The translations under genes were made by a program, and so were the position numbers. Shown one piece after another: positions 1 through 5,275 of a stretch of DNA of 7,339 bases (position 1 is the first letter of the stretch; each line of letters opens with the position of its first letter). The notes under the pieces are model-generated. The model did not search any database and was not told the DNA's origin. It saw only the letters and a list, made by a program, of their open reading frames with translations. Source of the DNA: Spirochaetales bacterium (GTDB taxonomy: Bacteria > Spirochaetota > Spirochaetia > DSM-16054 > Sediminispirochaetaceae); NCBI GenBank assembly GCA_021767325.1, contig JAASTM010000104.1, forward strand, positions 1-7,339. The letters are read 5' to 3'.

Positions 1-644
1 ACATGCGGCCCCTCATCGGCGAGTCTGTGGATACCCGCGAGGATACCACTGGTGGAAATCGTTATTTTACGCATGCCGATATTGTGGCCCTCGGGATGGT
101 GCAGCACTTCTATGGCCTGGGCCACTTCATCAAAATTGAGCAGCGGTTCGCCCATTCCCATAAAGACAATATTGGCAATATCTCCGTAACGCTGCTTCAG
201 GTGCAGAAACTGTTCTACGATTTCGCCGGCTGAAAGGTTGCGGATAAAGCCCATGGTCGCGGTTTTGCAGAAGGTACAGCCGAGGCCGCAGCCGACTTGG
301 CTGGACAGACAGGCGGTTTTACGGCCGCTTTCATCGCCCAGCAGAACCGCTTCGATCAGAGCTCCGTCATGCAGTCGAACTGTCACCTTTACGGTTCCGT
401 CCTCATCCTCGTGCACGGTGTCCACCCGCGAGCTCGAGGCCGCGGAGTACTGCTCAGTCAGCTGATCACGCAGTGCCGCCGGCAGGTTCGACATCTGTGA
501 AAAATCTGATACGCCTTTCTGGTGGATCCATTGAAACAGCTGGTCACCGCGAAAACGCGGCGAGATTTCGAGCTTCTCGCTGAGCTCCGCCGGCAGCAAC
601 CCGCAGAGTGACGTATCGGGATTGGGGGTGTGAGTGTCGGTCAT
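1..644 (-). CDS. rlmN: RlmN, 23S rRNA (adenine-2503-C2) methyltransferase, 3' end cut off by window edge
   Basis: Radical-SAM enzyme that puts a methyl group on C2 of A2503 in 23S rRNA; in some bacteria it also modifies tRNA A37. It is cytoplasmic. The first 214 residues are visible and open to the window edge. The [4Fe-4S] cluster motif CGLGCTFC gives Cys119, Cys123 and Cys126. Cys112 aligns with E. coli Cys118 and Glu98 with E. coli Glu105, both functional residues of the family. FMGMGEPLLN (161-170) and the RKITISTSG segment (192-200) are also typical. The second catalytic cysteine, near the C-terminus, lies outside the window. The ATG start at 642-644 is 14 bases after the TPR gene's stop, with GGAG (648-651) only 3 bases upstream, a short spacing. 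A TTG at codon 16 is in frame but would shorten the N-terminal domain. Tight spacing suggests co-transcription with the TPR genes. Confidence 0.96.
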   Translation of the reverse strand, partial: MTDTHTPNPDTSLCGLLPAELSEKLEISPRFRGDQLFQWIHQKGVSDFSQMSNLPAALRDQLTEQYSAASSSRVDTVHEDEDGTVKVTVRLHDGALIEAVLLGDESGRKTACLSSQVGCGLGCTFCKTATMGFIRNLSAGEIVEQFLHLKQRYGDIANIVFMGMGEPLLNFDEVAQAIEVLHHPEGHNIGMRKITISTSGILAGIHRLADEGPH

Positions 645-658
645 AGACTCCGTACTAA

Positions 659-1810
659 TTAGATGTTGCCGCCCTGCTGCAGGCGTTCGAGTAGTTTGGC
701 AACATATGGATTGCGAATGCCCTGTTTGTGGAACTCGTTGAGTATCTCAATGGCCTTATGGCGTTGGCCGAGGGCCATGTAGCACTCTGCAATTTCGGTA
801 TACAGCCGGTGGTTCTTGGGATCGTTGCGCAGAAGACCGTACAGGCTGTCGATGGCGTCCTCGTAATTGCCCCTGGCTTTGTTGATTAGGGCTAGTCCGA
901 GAATTGCGTACATATCGAACTCAATATTAAGGGCAGCGTGGTAGTACTCCTCTGCATTGTCGTAATCGCCCATGCTGCGGTAAGCATCACCGGCCCGGGT
1001 CAGGATGACCTTGTTGTGGGGGTCGAGTTTGAGAATTTTGTGCCAGTATTCCAGCGACTCTTCATGCCGGTTCAAACCGCGAAAACAGTCGGCCAGGCCG
1101 AACAGTGCGTAGAAATTGTTTGGTTCGAGCTCCAGGGCCTGCTGGAAGTATTTCAACCCCTTGTCGTAGGTTTTCAGCTTGCGGTGGCAGTTGCCGAGGC
1201 TGGTGAGAACCCGGATATCTACATTGTCCTGCTTGACCTCGAGCATGCGCTCCCAGTAATGCAGGGCCTCTTCATATTCTCTGAAGTCGTAGTGCAGATG
1301 GCCCAGACCGATCAGCGCATACGGGTTGTCGGGTTCTATTTCCAGTACCCGCAAATAGATCTCTTTCGACCGGCGAAAGTCTTTTACTTTACGGTATGCA
1401 TCTGCGACCCGGGTGAGCACAGTCACATTGTTGTCATCATGCTGAAGGTATTGTTCCCAGATCTTAATGGCATCATTGTATCGGTTCAGAGCCTTGTAAC
1501 AGTCGGCTAATCCGAACAAGGCATAGTTATTTCCCGCGTGGTTTTCCAGGCATTTCTGGTAGTATCCGATGGCTTTGCGGTATTCGTGTTTTTTACGGGC
1601 TGCGTCGCCCAGACCGACTAATGCATAATTATTTGTATCATCAATGTTTAATATCTGATTGAAGCTTTCTTCTGCTTCCTTTACCATGTTTTCCTTGAGC
1701 AGTTGGTATCCGCGTTTGGAAAGCTCTGATATCTGCGTCAGCTGTTCTTCTGTTAGTCCTTCAGGGGTAATCGCAGAGTTTTCTTCGAATTCACTCATAT
1801 CTTCAATCAT
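659..1810 (-). CDS. Ten-repeat tetratricopeptide (TPR) protein, cytoplasmic, function unknown
   Basis: A 383-residue protein made almost wholly of TPR helix pairs, which normally serve as protein-binding scaffolds. No enzyme domain is present. An acidic, probably flexible tail (1-26) comes first. Ten repeats follow at about 27-60, 61-94, 95-128, 129-162, 163-198, 199-232, 233-266, 267-299, 300-333 and 334-367, then a capping helix (368-378). Typical TPR positions are visible, such as YALFGLADC (96-104 and 234-242) and the aromatic and proline residues near repeat ends (EIEPDN, ELEPNN, KLDPHN). No signal peptide or membrane segment is seen, so it should be cytoplasmic. The ATG overlaps the upstream gene's stop as ATGA, which favours translational coupling. 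A second ATG at codon 5 (1796-1798) is possible: AAAGGA lies 11 bases before it but directly abuts the first ATG. Partner and role cannot be read from the sequence. Linkage to rlmN is the only context clue. Confidence 0.9.
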   Translation of the reverse strand: MIEDMSEFEENSAITPEGLTEEQLTQISELSKRGYQLLKENMVKEAEESFNQILNIDDTNNYALVGLGDAARKKHEYRKAIGYYQKCLENHAGNNYALFGLADCYKALNRYNDAIKIWEQYLQHDDNNVTVLTRVADAYRKVKDFRRSKEIYLRVLEIEPDNPYALIGLGHLHYDFREYEEALHYWERMLEVKQDNVDIRVLTSLGNCHRKLKTYDKGLKYFQQALELEPNNFYALFGLADCFRGLNRHEESLEYWHKILKLDPHNKVILTRAGDAYRSMGDYDNAEEYYHAALNIEFDMYAILGLALINKARGNYEDAIDSLYGLLRNDPKNHRLYTEIAECYMALGQRHKAIEILNEFHKQGIRNPYVAKLLERLQQGGNI

Positions 1811-2142
1811 CCTTTCTCATTGATCCAATACTGCACTAAAGCTGCACATTGTTCAATGAGCTGCTGCTTCTTCCCATGGGCCGGGGCAATCCAGTACATC
1901 CGCAAGGCTTCCAGAATATCACCCTTTTGCTGGTGATAGTCGCCGACCCTCTCTAATCCATCACTGTAGCCAGTTGTGATGAAGATGCGTTTAGCAGTAT
2001 TTATGTCACCCTGGTTAAAAAACTCATTTCCCTTTCGAATAAGGGCGGTTTTTTGCTCCGGACTCAAAGGCTTTTTGCCGGAAGGAGTTATTTTGAGGAA
2101 TCCTTCCCGGGGCATCCGGTTCAGTGCATCTTCTTTTTTCAT
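1807..2142 (-). CDS. Small TPR-like protein (111 aa), uncharacterised, coupled to the TPR gene
   Basis: I do not recognise a named family. The protein is soluble, with a basic N-terminal 35 residues (many Lys and Arg) and then helix-rich sequence resembling one and a half degenerate TPRs: about 31-58 (RKGNEFFNQGDINTAKRIF) and 61-87 (GLERVGDYHQQKGDILEAL), followed by one more helix (92-108). The RKGNEFF start of the first unit resembles the KRGYQLL start of repeat 1 in the neighbouring TPR protein, so the two may share ancestry or form a pair; that is inference. Its stop overlaps the next gene's start (ATGA). Start choice is uncertain. An in-frame TTG at 2158-2160 would add six residues, but it has no ribosome binding site and falls at the predicted transcription start of a promoter candidate. 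ATG 2140-2142 has only a poor AAGAG right beside it. I remember similar short proteins in spirochaetes but cannot verify this. Confidence 0.75.
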   Translation of the reverse strand: MKKEDALNRMPREGFLKITPSGKKPLSPEQKTALIRKGNEFFNQGDINTAKRIFITTGYSDGLERVGDYHQQKGDILEALRMYWIAPAHGKKQQLIEQCAALVQYWINEKG

Positions 2143-2165
2143 TCTCTTGTTTACAGTCAAAGTGT

Positions 2166-2194
2166 AATATAATAGAAATGGGATTGAAACGCAA
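2166..2194 (-). promoter_or_regulatory. Candidate promoter close to the small TPR-like gene
   Basis: On the minus strand, TTGCGT (2189-2194; 3 of 6 to the -35 consensus) and TATATT (2166-2171; 5 of 6 to the -10 consensus) are 17 bases apart. Transcription would start near 2159-2160, giving a leader of roughly 17 bases before ATG 2142. The region is AT-rich, so chance matches are common. Confidence 0.35.
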
Positions 2195-2209
2195 TATCAT
2201 TCAAAACAC

Positions 2210-2241
2210 CAATTCTAACTTAGAATATATCAATTCTTACT
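2210..2241. repeat. Operator-like palindrome plus direct repeat at 21-base spacing
   Basis: ATTCTAA (2212-2218), one central base, and TTAGAAT (2220-2226) make a perfect 15-base inverted repeat. The segment CAATTCTAACT (2210-2220) recurs as CAATTCTTACT (2231-2241), 10 of 11 identical and exactly 21 bases away, about two helical turns. Three half-sites therefore lie on the same face of the DNA. The arrangement suggests a binding site for a dimeric regulator. No regulator gene is in the window, and the repeats could also be chance in AT-rich DNA. Confidence 0.5.
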
Positions 2242-2252
2242 AAAAAAGTCTA
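2224..2252 (-). promoter_or_regulatory. Candidate promoter overlapped by operator-like repeats
   Basis: On the minus strand, TAGACT (2247-2252; 4 of 6) and TATATT (2224-2229; 5 of 6) are separated by exactly 17 bases, with a predicted start near 2217. The -10 box and start point fall in the palindrome 2212-2226, and the spacer holds the second repeat copy (2231-2241). This is the layout expected for a promoter blocked by a repressor, but AT-richness makes the boxes individually weak evidence. Confidence 0.35.
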
Positions 2253-2273
2253 TAATACCGTATTTATTGCACG

Positions 2274-2858
2274 CTATAGTACGCCCTTAGTGGAAGCCGG
2301 CTCACCACGGTCGCTCTTTTGATATGCGCTCATGAATGCCCGGCCCAGGGCTTTAAACAGGGCTTCGGCCATATGGTGGCTGTTTTCGCCGTAGCGGCAG
2401 TGCGCGTGCAGGTTTATCTTGGCATTGTGGGCTAATGCGTACAGAAACTCCCGGATGAGCGGAGTGGCGAACTCTCCGCAGTACTCCTGGGGATATTCGG
2501 CAGTGTAGACCAGGTAGGGGCGTGCGCTTACGTCTACGCTCACCTCGCTCAGCGCCTCATCCATGGGAATGATGCTGTGTCCGTACCGCTGCACATGACC
2601 GTACTGCTGTACCGTCTGGCTCAGGGCATTACCCAGAGCTATGCCCACATCCTCTACTAAATGGTGAGCGTCCACTTCCAGATCGCCTTCGGCCTTGATA
2701 CTCAAGCCGAAAAAGCCGTGATACGCCATAGAGGTGAGGATATGATCGAAGAAGGGTAATCCGGTACTAATGGACTGCTGCGGTGCATCGAAATCCAGAC
2801 TCAGTGTTATCGAGGTTTCGCGGGTAGTTCTTTCAATAGTTACGAGACGACTGCTCAT
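2274..2858 (-). CDS. hisB: HisB, imidazoleglycerol-phosphate dehydratase (single-function form)
   Basis: Removes water from imidazole-glycerol phosphate to give imidazole-acetol phosphate, the sixth step of histidine synthesis, in the cytoplasm. Only the dehydratase is present (194 residues, normal for the family), without the phosphatase domain fused in E. coli HisB. Diagnostic sequence: GLPFFDH (33-39), the metal-binding HHLVED (65-70), RYGHSIIPMDEAL (91-103), the second metal motif NSHHMAEALFKA (159-170) and the typical STKGVL end. The manganese-site His pairs (65-66, 161-162) and Glu69 and Glu165 are all present, so it should be active. ATG lies 4 bases after the hisG stop with a strong ribosome binding site. 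It is the last his gene in this block; after it comes the AT-rich spacer and the unrelated TPR genes. Confidence 0.98.
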   Translation of the reverse strand: MSSRLVTIERTTRETSITLSLDFDAPQQSISTGLPFFDHILTSMAYHGFFGLSIKAEGDLEVDAHHLVEDVGIALGNALSQTVQQYGHVQRYGHSIIPMDEALSEVSVDVSARPYLVYTAEYPQEYCGEFATPLIREFLYALAHNAKINLHAHCRYGENSHHMAEALFKALGRAFMSAYQKSDRGEPASTKGVL

Positions 2859-2862
2859 ATAT

Positions 2863-3498
2863 TCACTCCTTATCGCGTAGCGCTGCTACAAAACGATTGA
2901 TTCGCCGGTAGTTCAGCTTGTAGTACGAGGGATTCGATATAAGATGCACGTCAATATTCTTCAGTGTATCGACCACCTCGAGGTTGTTTGCCCGCAGAGT
3001 ATTGCCGGTCTCTACCAGATCGACGATATACGGTGCGAGTCCAAGGATCGGTGCTAACTCAACCGAACCGTTCAGCTTTATTATCTGTATCGGTACACCT
3101 TGGCTATAAAAATAGTCCCGGGCGAAGCGGGGGAATTTAGTGGCCACCGAAACGGTGCGGATTGTATCGGGGCGGCCGTAGCCCTTTTTCGCCGCCAGAC
3201 ACATCTCGGTCGAACCGAAGTCGAACTGCATCAGTTTGAAAAAGCGCAGACCGGTTTCATAGAGGACATCCTCACCCGAGATTCCCAGTCCGGCAATCCC
3301 GTGGTTCACATAGGTCGGCAGATCGGCATTTTTCACCAGAAAAATTTTCAGTAAACCGCTCTCGTCATGGGCAATTAGTTTGCGCTTTTCGAATTTGAAG
3401 TGAAAGCCTTTACCGGCGAAAAACTCTTGTACCTGCTCGAAAAGGCGTCCTTTCGGCAGCGCCAGGGTCAGCGGTGCTTCAGCTGTGCTGGTATTCAT
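2863..3498 (-). CDS. hisG: HisG, ATP phosphoribosyltransferase catalytic subunit, short form
   Basis: Joins ATP and phosphoribosyl pyrophosphate to make phosphoribosyl-ATP, the first committed step of histidine synthesis. At 211 residues it is the short form, lacking the C-terminal histidine-sensing domain of the roughly 300-residue long form, and so needs HisZ, which is encoded directly upstream. Visible motifs: LALPKGRL (12-19), GLGISGEDVL (70-79), ATKFPRFA (119-126), LNGSVELAP (142-150) and the phosphate-binding DLVETGNTLRANNL (160-173). Start ATG overlaps the hisZ stop (ATGA). A GGAGG at 3511-3515 is 12 bases upstream, rather far, so coupling to hisZ translation probably matters. Control by histidine would act through the HisZ-HisG complex. 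Confidence 0.97.
   Translation of the reverse strand: MNTSTAEAPLTLALPKGRLFEQVQEFFAGKGFHFKFEKRKLIAHDESGLLKIFLVKNADLPTYVNHGIAGLGISGEDVLYETGLRFFKLMQFDFGSTEMCLAAKKGYGRPDTIRTVSVATKFPRFARDYFYSQGVPIQIIKLNGSVELAPILGLAPYIVDLVETGNTLRANNLEVVDTLKNIDVHLISNPSYYKLNYRRINRFVAALRDKE
2866..2871 (-). promoter_or_regulatory. Ribosome binding site of hisB, inside the end of hisG
   Basis: AAGGAG sits 7 bases before the hisB ATG and directly abuts the hisG stop region, so ribosomes ending hisG are placed to restart on hisB. It supports the hisB start and HisG-HisB coupling. Confidence 0.8.
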
Positions 3499-4583
3499 TG
3501 TATTGCAATCCCTCCATCTTCCCGAACCTTCTGGGCTGCCCGAAATGCCTCGGCAAAGGTTTTTCCTTCTACTTTGACCACATTCTCCGGCAGACCGAAT
3601 CTGTCGCCGATTTGATCCTCGATCTTTCTGAGCATCATCGAAAAGCCGACCGAAGGGCAGTCGAACCCAAAGCGGCTGAGCAGTTTGTCGTACCGGCCCC
3701 CCGAGGCCACTGCATCGTCCAGGCCGGCCTGGTACACCTGAAACACTATTCCGGTGTAGTACGGCTGGGCGCCGACCTCCGAAAGGTCTATCCGGATGTC
3801 TCTGGCGTAGCCGAGACTCTCCATCTCTTCTACCAATTCGGCCAGATACTCCAGCGCTTCCATCTCCTCATTGTGCAGAATCCCTTCATACTGGTTGATT
3901 TCTGCAAGGAACTCTTCGCGGGTACCGATAAAGGCAAAGAGCGATGTGAGAACCTCCGCCCGGCGCTCGGAACAATGGGCTGCGAGCATTGACCGCAGCC
4001 GGCTGTATTCCCGGTTTCTGATCGCCTTCACTGCCAGTTTCAACTCTTCCTCGTCAAAATCCTTCAGAGCAAGTGTGAGAAACTGGTGCGAACCGAGATG
4101 AATACTGGCCGGTACCCCGAGTTTGATGAAGATGCTTTCCAGCAGTAGGAGCACTTCCAGGTCTGCTTCGCTGCCGGCCTTTCCGATGAGTTCGGCTCCG
4201 GTTTGAAAGAACTCGTTTTTCGAGATATCCTCAGCGCTCTGATGACGCAGAATAGTATCGGCGTAACAGACGCGGGTCGGCAGATCCTCCTCCCGCAGCC
4301 AGAGTCCCATCTGTTTGGCCAGGAACAGGGTTATGTCCGATCGCAGCATCAGCAGATCGCCGTCGCGGTCGATGAGGCGATACACATCACGGGTACTGCT
4401 GCGCAGCAGCGGCTCGTAGATGTCGTAAAAATCGAACACCGGTGTTTCGACCGGAAGATAGCCCCACTGGGTAAACAGCTGGAACAGTTCGTGGGTAATT
4501 CGCCGGTGGCGGTACGCTTCTTCCAGGTGGACCCCTTCGGTCCCCTGCGGTACTTGTAAATATCTCTTGCGTGAGTCTATCAC
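3495..4583 (-). CDS. hisZ: HisZ, ATP phosphoribosyltransferase regulatory subunit (histidyl-tRNA synthetase paralogue)
   Basis: Relative of the histidyl-tRNA synthetase catalytic core that does not charge tRNA. It binds short HisG, activates it and confers histidine feedback. The 362 residues show the class II synthetase-like fold: LRSDITLFLAK (80-90), a motif-2-like stretch ending QTGAELIG (127-134), YYTGIVFQVY (275-284) and SGGRYDKLL (294-302). Where true synthetases carry an RGLDYY-type histidine loop this has AQPYY, and there is no C-terminal anticodon-binding domain; both support HisZ over HisS, as does adjacency to short hisG. The final part after about residue 330 is short. The start is GTG (4581-4583), chosen because a strong AAGGAGG lies 5 bases before it and because the family's N-terminal PQGTEG segment follows at 12-17. 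It leads the his block and overlaps hisG by four bases. Confidence 0.93.
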   Translation of the reverse strand: MIDSRKRYLQVPQGTEGVHLEEAYRHRRITHELFQLFTQWGYLPVETPVFDFYDIYEPLLRSSTRDVYRLIDRDGDLLMLRSDITLFLAKQMGLWLREEDLPTRVCYADTILRHQSAEDISKNEFFQTGAELIGKAGSEADLEVLLLLESIFIKLGVPASIHLGSHQFLTLALKDFDEEELKLAVKAIRNREYSRLRSMLAAHCSERRAEVLTSLFAFIGTREEFLAEINQYEGILHNEEMEALEYLAELVEEMESLGYARDIRIDLSEVGAQPYYTGIVFQVYQAGLDDAVASGGRYDKLLSRFGFDCPSVGFSMMLRKIEDQIGDRFGLPENVVKVEGKTFAEAFRAAQKVREDGGIAIQ

Positions 4584-4588
4584 GGATT

Positions 4589-4595
4589 CCTCCTT
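4589..4595 (-). promoter_or_regulatory. Ribosome binding site deciding the hisZ GTG start
   Basis: A full AAGGAGG lies 5 bases before GTG 4581-4583. No ATG nearby has a comparable site, so it fixes the non-ATG start. Confidence 0.85.
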
Positions 4596-4622
4596 CAGAC
4601 AGAGTGGGGGGCGCTTGCTTTT

Positions 4623-4651
4623 ACTATACCAAAACCGCGGGCTTGCGGAAA
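4623..4651 (-). promoter_or_regulatory. Candidate extended -10 promoter for hisZGB
   Basis: Minus-strand TATAGT (4623-4628; 5 of 6 to the -10 consensus) is preceded by TGG (4629-4631), giving the extended -10 pattern TGn. A weak TTTCCG (4646-4651) lies at 17-base spacing. Transcription would begin near 4616, leaving about 33 leader bases. That is too short for a leader peptide or attenuator, so classic his attenuation is not expected here. Confidence 0.4.
4631..4648 (-). terminator. Weak candidate terminator after rsmD
   Basis: In the minus-strand transcript CCGC and GCGG (4645-4648 and 4635-4638) form a 4-base GC stem with a 6-base loop, followed directly by four U (4631-4634). The short stem and U run make it weak, and it shares bases with the his promoter candidate. 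It could partly separate rsmD from hisZ. Confidence 0.25.
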
Positions 4652-4669
4652 GGGATTTCCCGGCGGCGA

Positions 4670-5212
4670 TTATTGGTCAGGTGTGGAAAAAAAGCGCAGG
4701 GTCGAGCCGCCGTAGCCGCGCACATCGTTGCACACCAGCTGCCCGATCTGATCAGGCCACTCCTCCTGCGTGGGGTGGTGGATCAAGCACAAACCATCCG
4801 GAGCCAGCAGGCCGCTGCCGGCCACCGACTCGATCAGCTTTAGCTTTTGTCCGTATTTGAAGGGGGGGTCGAGGTAGATGATATCAAACTGCAGTGCCGG
4901 TCCGCCGCCGGCGATGTAGCGCTCGGCCGGCTGGAGCACTAATCTGATTTCGCTCTCTACGAAAGATATGTTTTTTCGGATGACCGGGGCTTTACGCCGA
5001 TCCTTCTCTACCAAAACTACCGGCTCGGCTCCCCGGGAGGCCGCTTCGATTCCCACTACCCCTGACCCGGTAAACAGATCAAGAAAAGCGAGCCCGGAAA
5101 TATCACCGAGGATAGAAAACATCGATTCCCGCATCCTGTCCATGGCCGGTCTGATTACTCCCGGCGGGCACTGTATCCTGCGGCTGCGGTAGCTTCCGCC
5201 TGTTATTCGCAC
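4670..5212 (-). CDS. rsmD: RsmD, 16S rRNA (guanine-966-N2) methyltransferase
   Basis: Methylates N2 of G966 in 16S rRNA in the small ribosomal subunit, using S-adenosylmethionine. The 180 residues match the family's usual length. Order of motifs: MRITGGSYRSR at the N-terminus, the family signature RPAMDRMRESMFSIL (21-35), SAM-binding motif I FLDLFTGSGVVGIEAASRGA (43-62), the acidic VEKD (68-71) that closes the SAM site, and the catalytic DPPF (115-118). All key residues are present. The start is GTG (5210-5212): it begins exactly at the conserved MRI-GG sequence and has AAGGAG 7 bases upstream. It follows recG by 63 bases, so the two are probably transcribed together. Confidence 0.96.
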   Translation of the reverse strand: MRITGGSYRSRRIQCPPGVIRPAMDRMRESMFSILGDISGLAFLDLFTGSGVVGIEAASRGAEPVVLVEKDRRKAPVIRKNISFVESEIRLVLQPAERYIAGGGPALQFDIIYLDPPFKYGQKLKLIESVAGSGLLAPDGLCLIHHPTQEEWPDQIGQLVCNDVRGYGGSTLRFFSTPDQ

Positions 5213-5219
5213 TTCTCTG

Positions 5220-5225
5220 CTCCTT
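5220..5225 (-). promoter_or_regulatory. Ribosome binding site deciding the rsmD GTG start
   Basis: AAGGAG lies 7 bases before GTG 5210-5212, optimal spacing, and supports the GTG as the true start. Confidence 0.8.
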
Positions 5226-5228
5226 CTC

Positions 5229-5274
5229 GGCGCGTTTTTGGTTTTACGGGGGCTGATGTATCATCCCTCGCGCC
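5229..5274 (-). other. Possible nested hairpin between recG and rsmD
   Basis: GGCGCG (5229-5234) and CGCGCC (5269-5274) are perfect inverted repeats that bracket most of the gap. Inside them GGG (5250-5252) and CCC (5265-5267) flank TGA/TCA with a 4-base loop, giving a second hairpin. No U run follows, so it is not a classical terminator; it might slow RNA decay or partly insulate rsmD. The inner stem is short and interrupted by one mismatch. Confidence 0.3.
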
Positions 5275-5275
5275 C

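Noticed and set aside
3..500. Plus-strand frames in the first 500 bases
   Set aside because: This stretch is the reverse complement of the rlmN radical-SAM domain, including its cluster motif, so the plus frames are shadows.
938..1510. 190-residue open frame on the plus strand opposite the TPR gene
   Set aside because: It mirrors TPR codons, has no ribosome binding site I could see and shows no family signature. The minus frame carries ten clear TPRs.
2143..2160. TTG at 2158-2160 as the start of the small TPR-like gene
   Set aside because: No ribosome binding site precedes it and it lies at the predicted transcription start of the near promoter; ATG at 2140-2142 was preferred, though weakly.
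2251..2256. Perfect TATAAT on the plus strand
   Set aside because: No -35 box at 16-18 bases, and it would only drive antisense transcription into hisB; expected by chance in AT-rich DNA.
2242..2264. Terminator after hisB: short palindrome AATAC-C-GTATT with a run of six T on the minus strand
   Set aside because: The stem is AT-only with a one-base centre that cannot form a loop without losing pairs, and six bases separate it from the T run. A his transcript end here is likely but not shown.
3474..4559. Plus-strand frames opposite hisG and hisZ (3474-3992, 4203-4559)
   Set aside because: Overlap well-supported his genes completely and show no recognisable protein features.
4652..4661. GGGATTTCCC inverted repeat after rsmD
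   Set aside because: Two-base centre and only 3-4 pairs; too short to be a convincing hairpin or operator.
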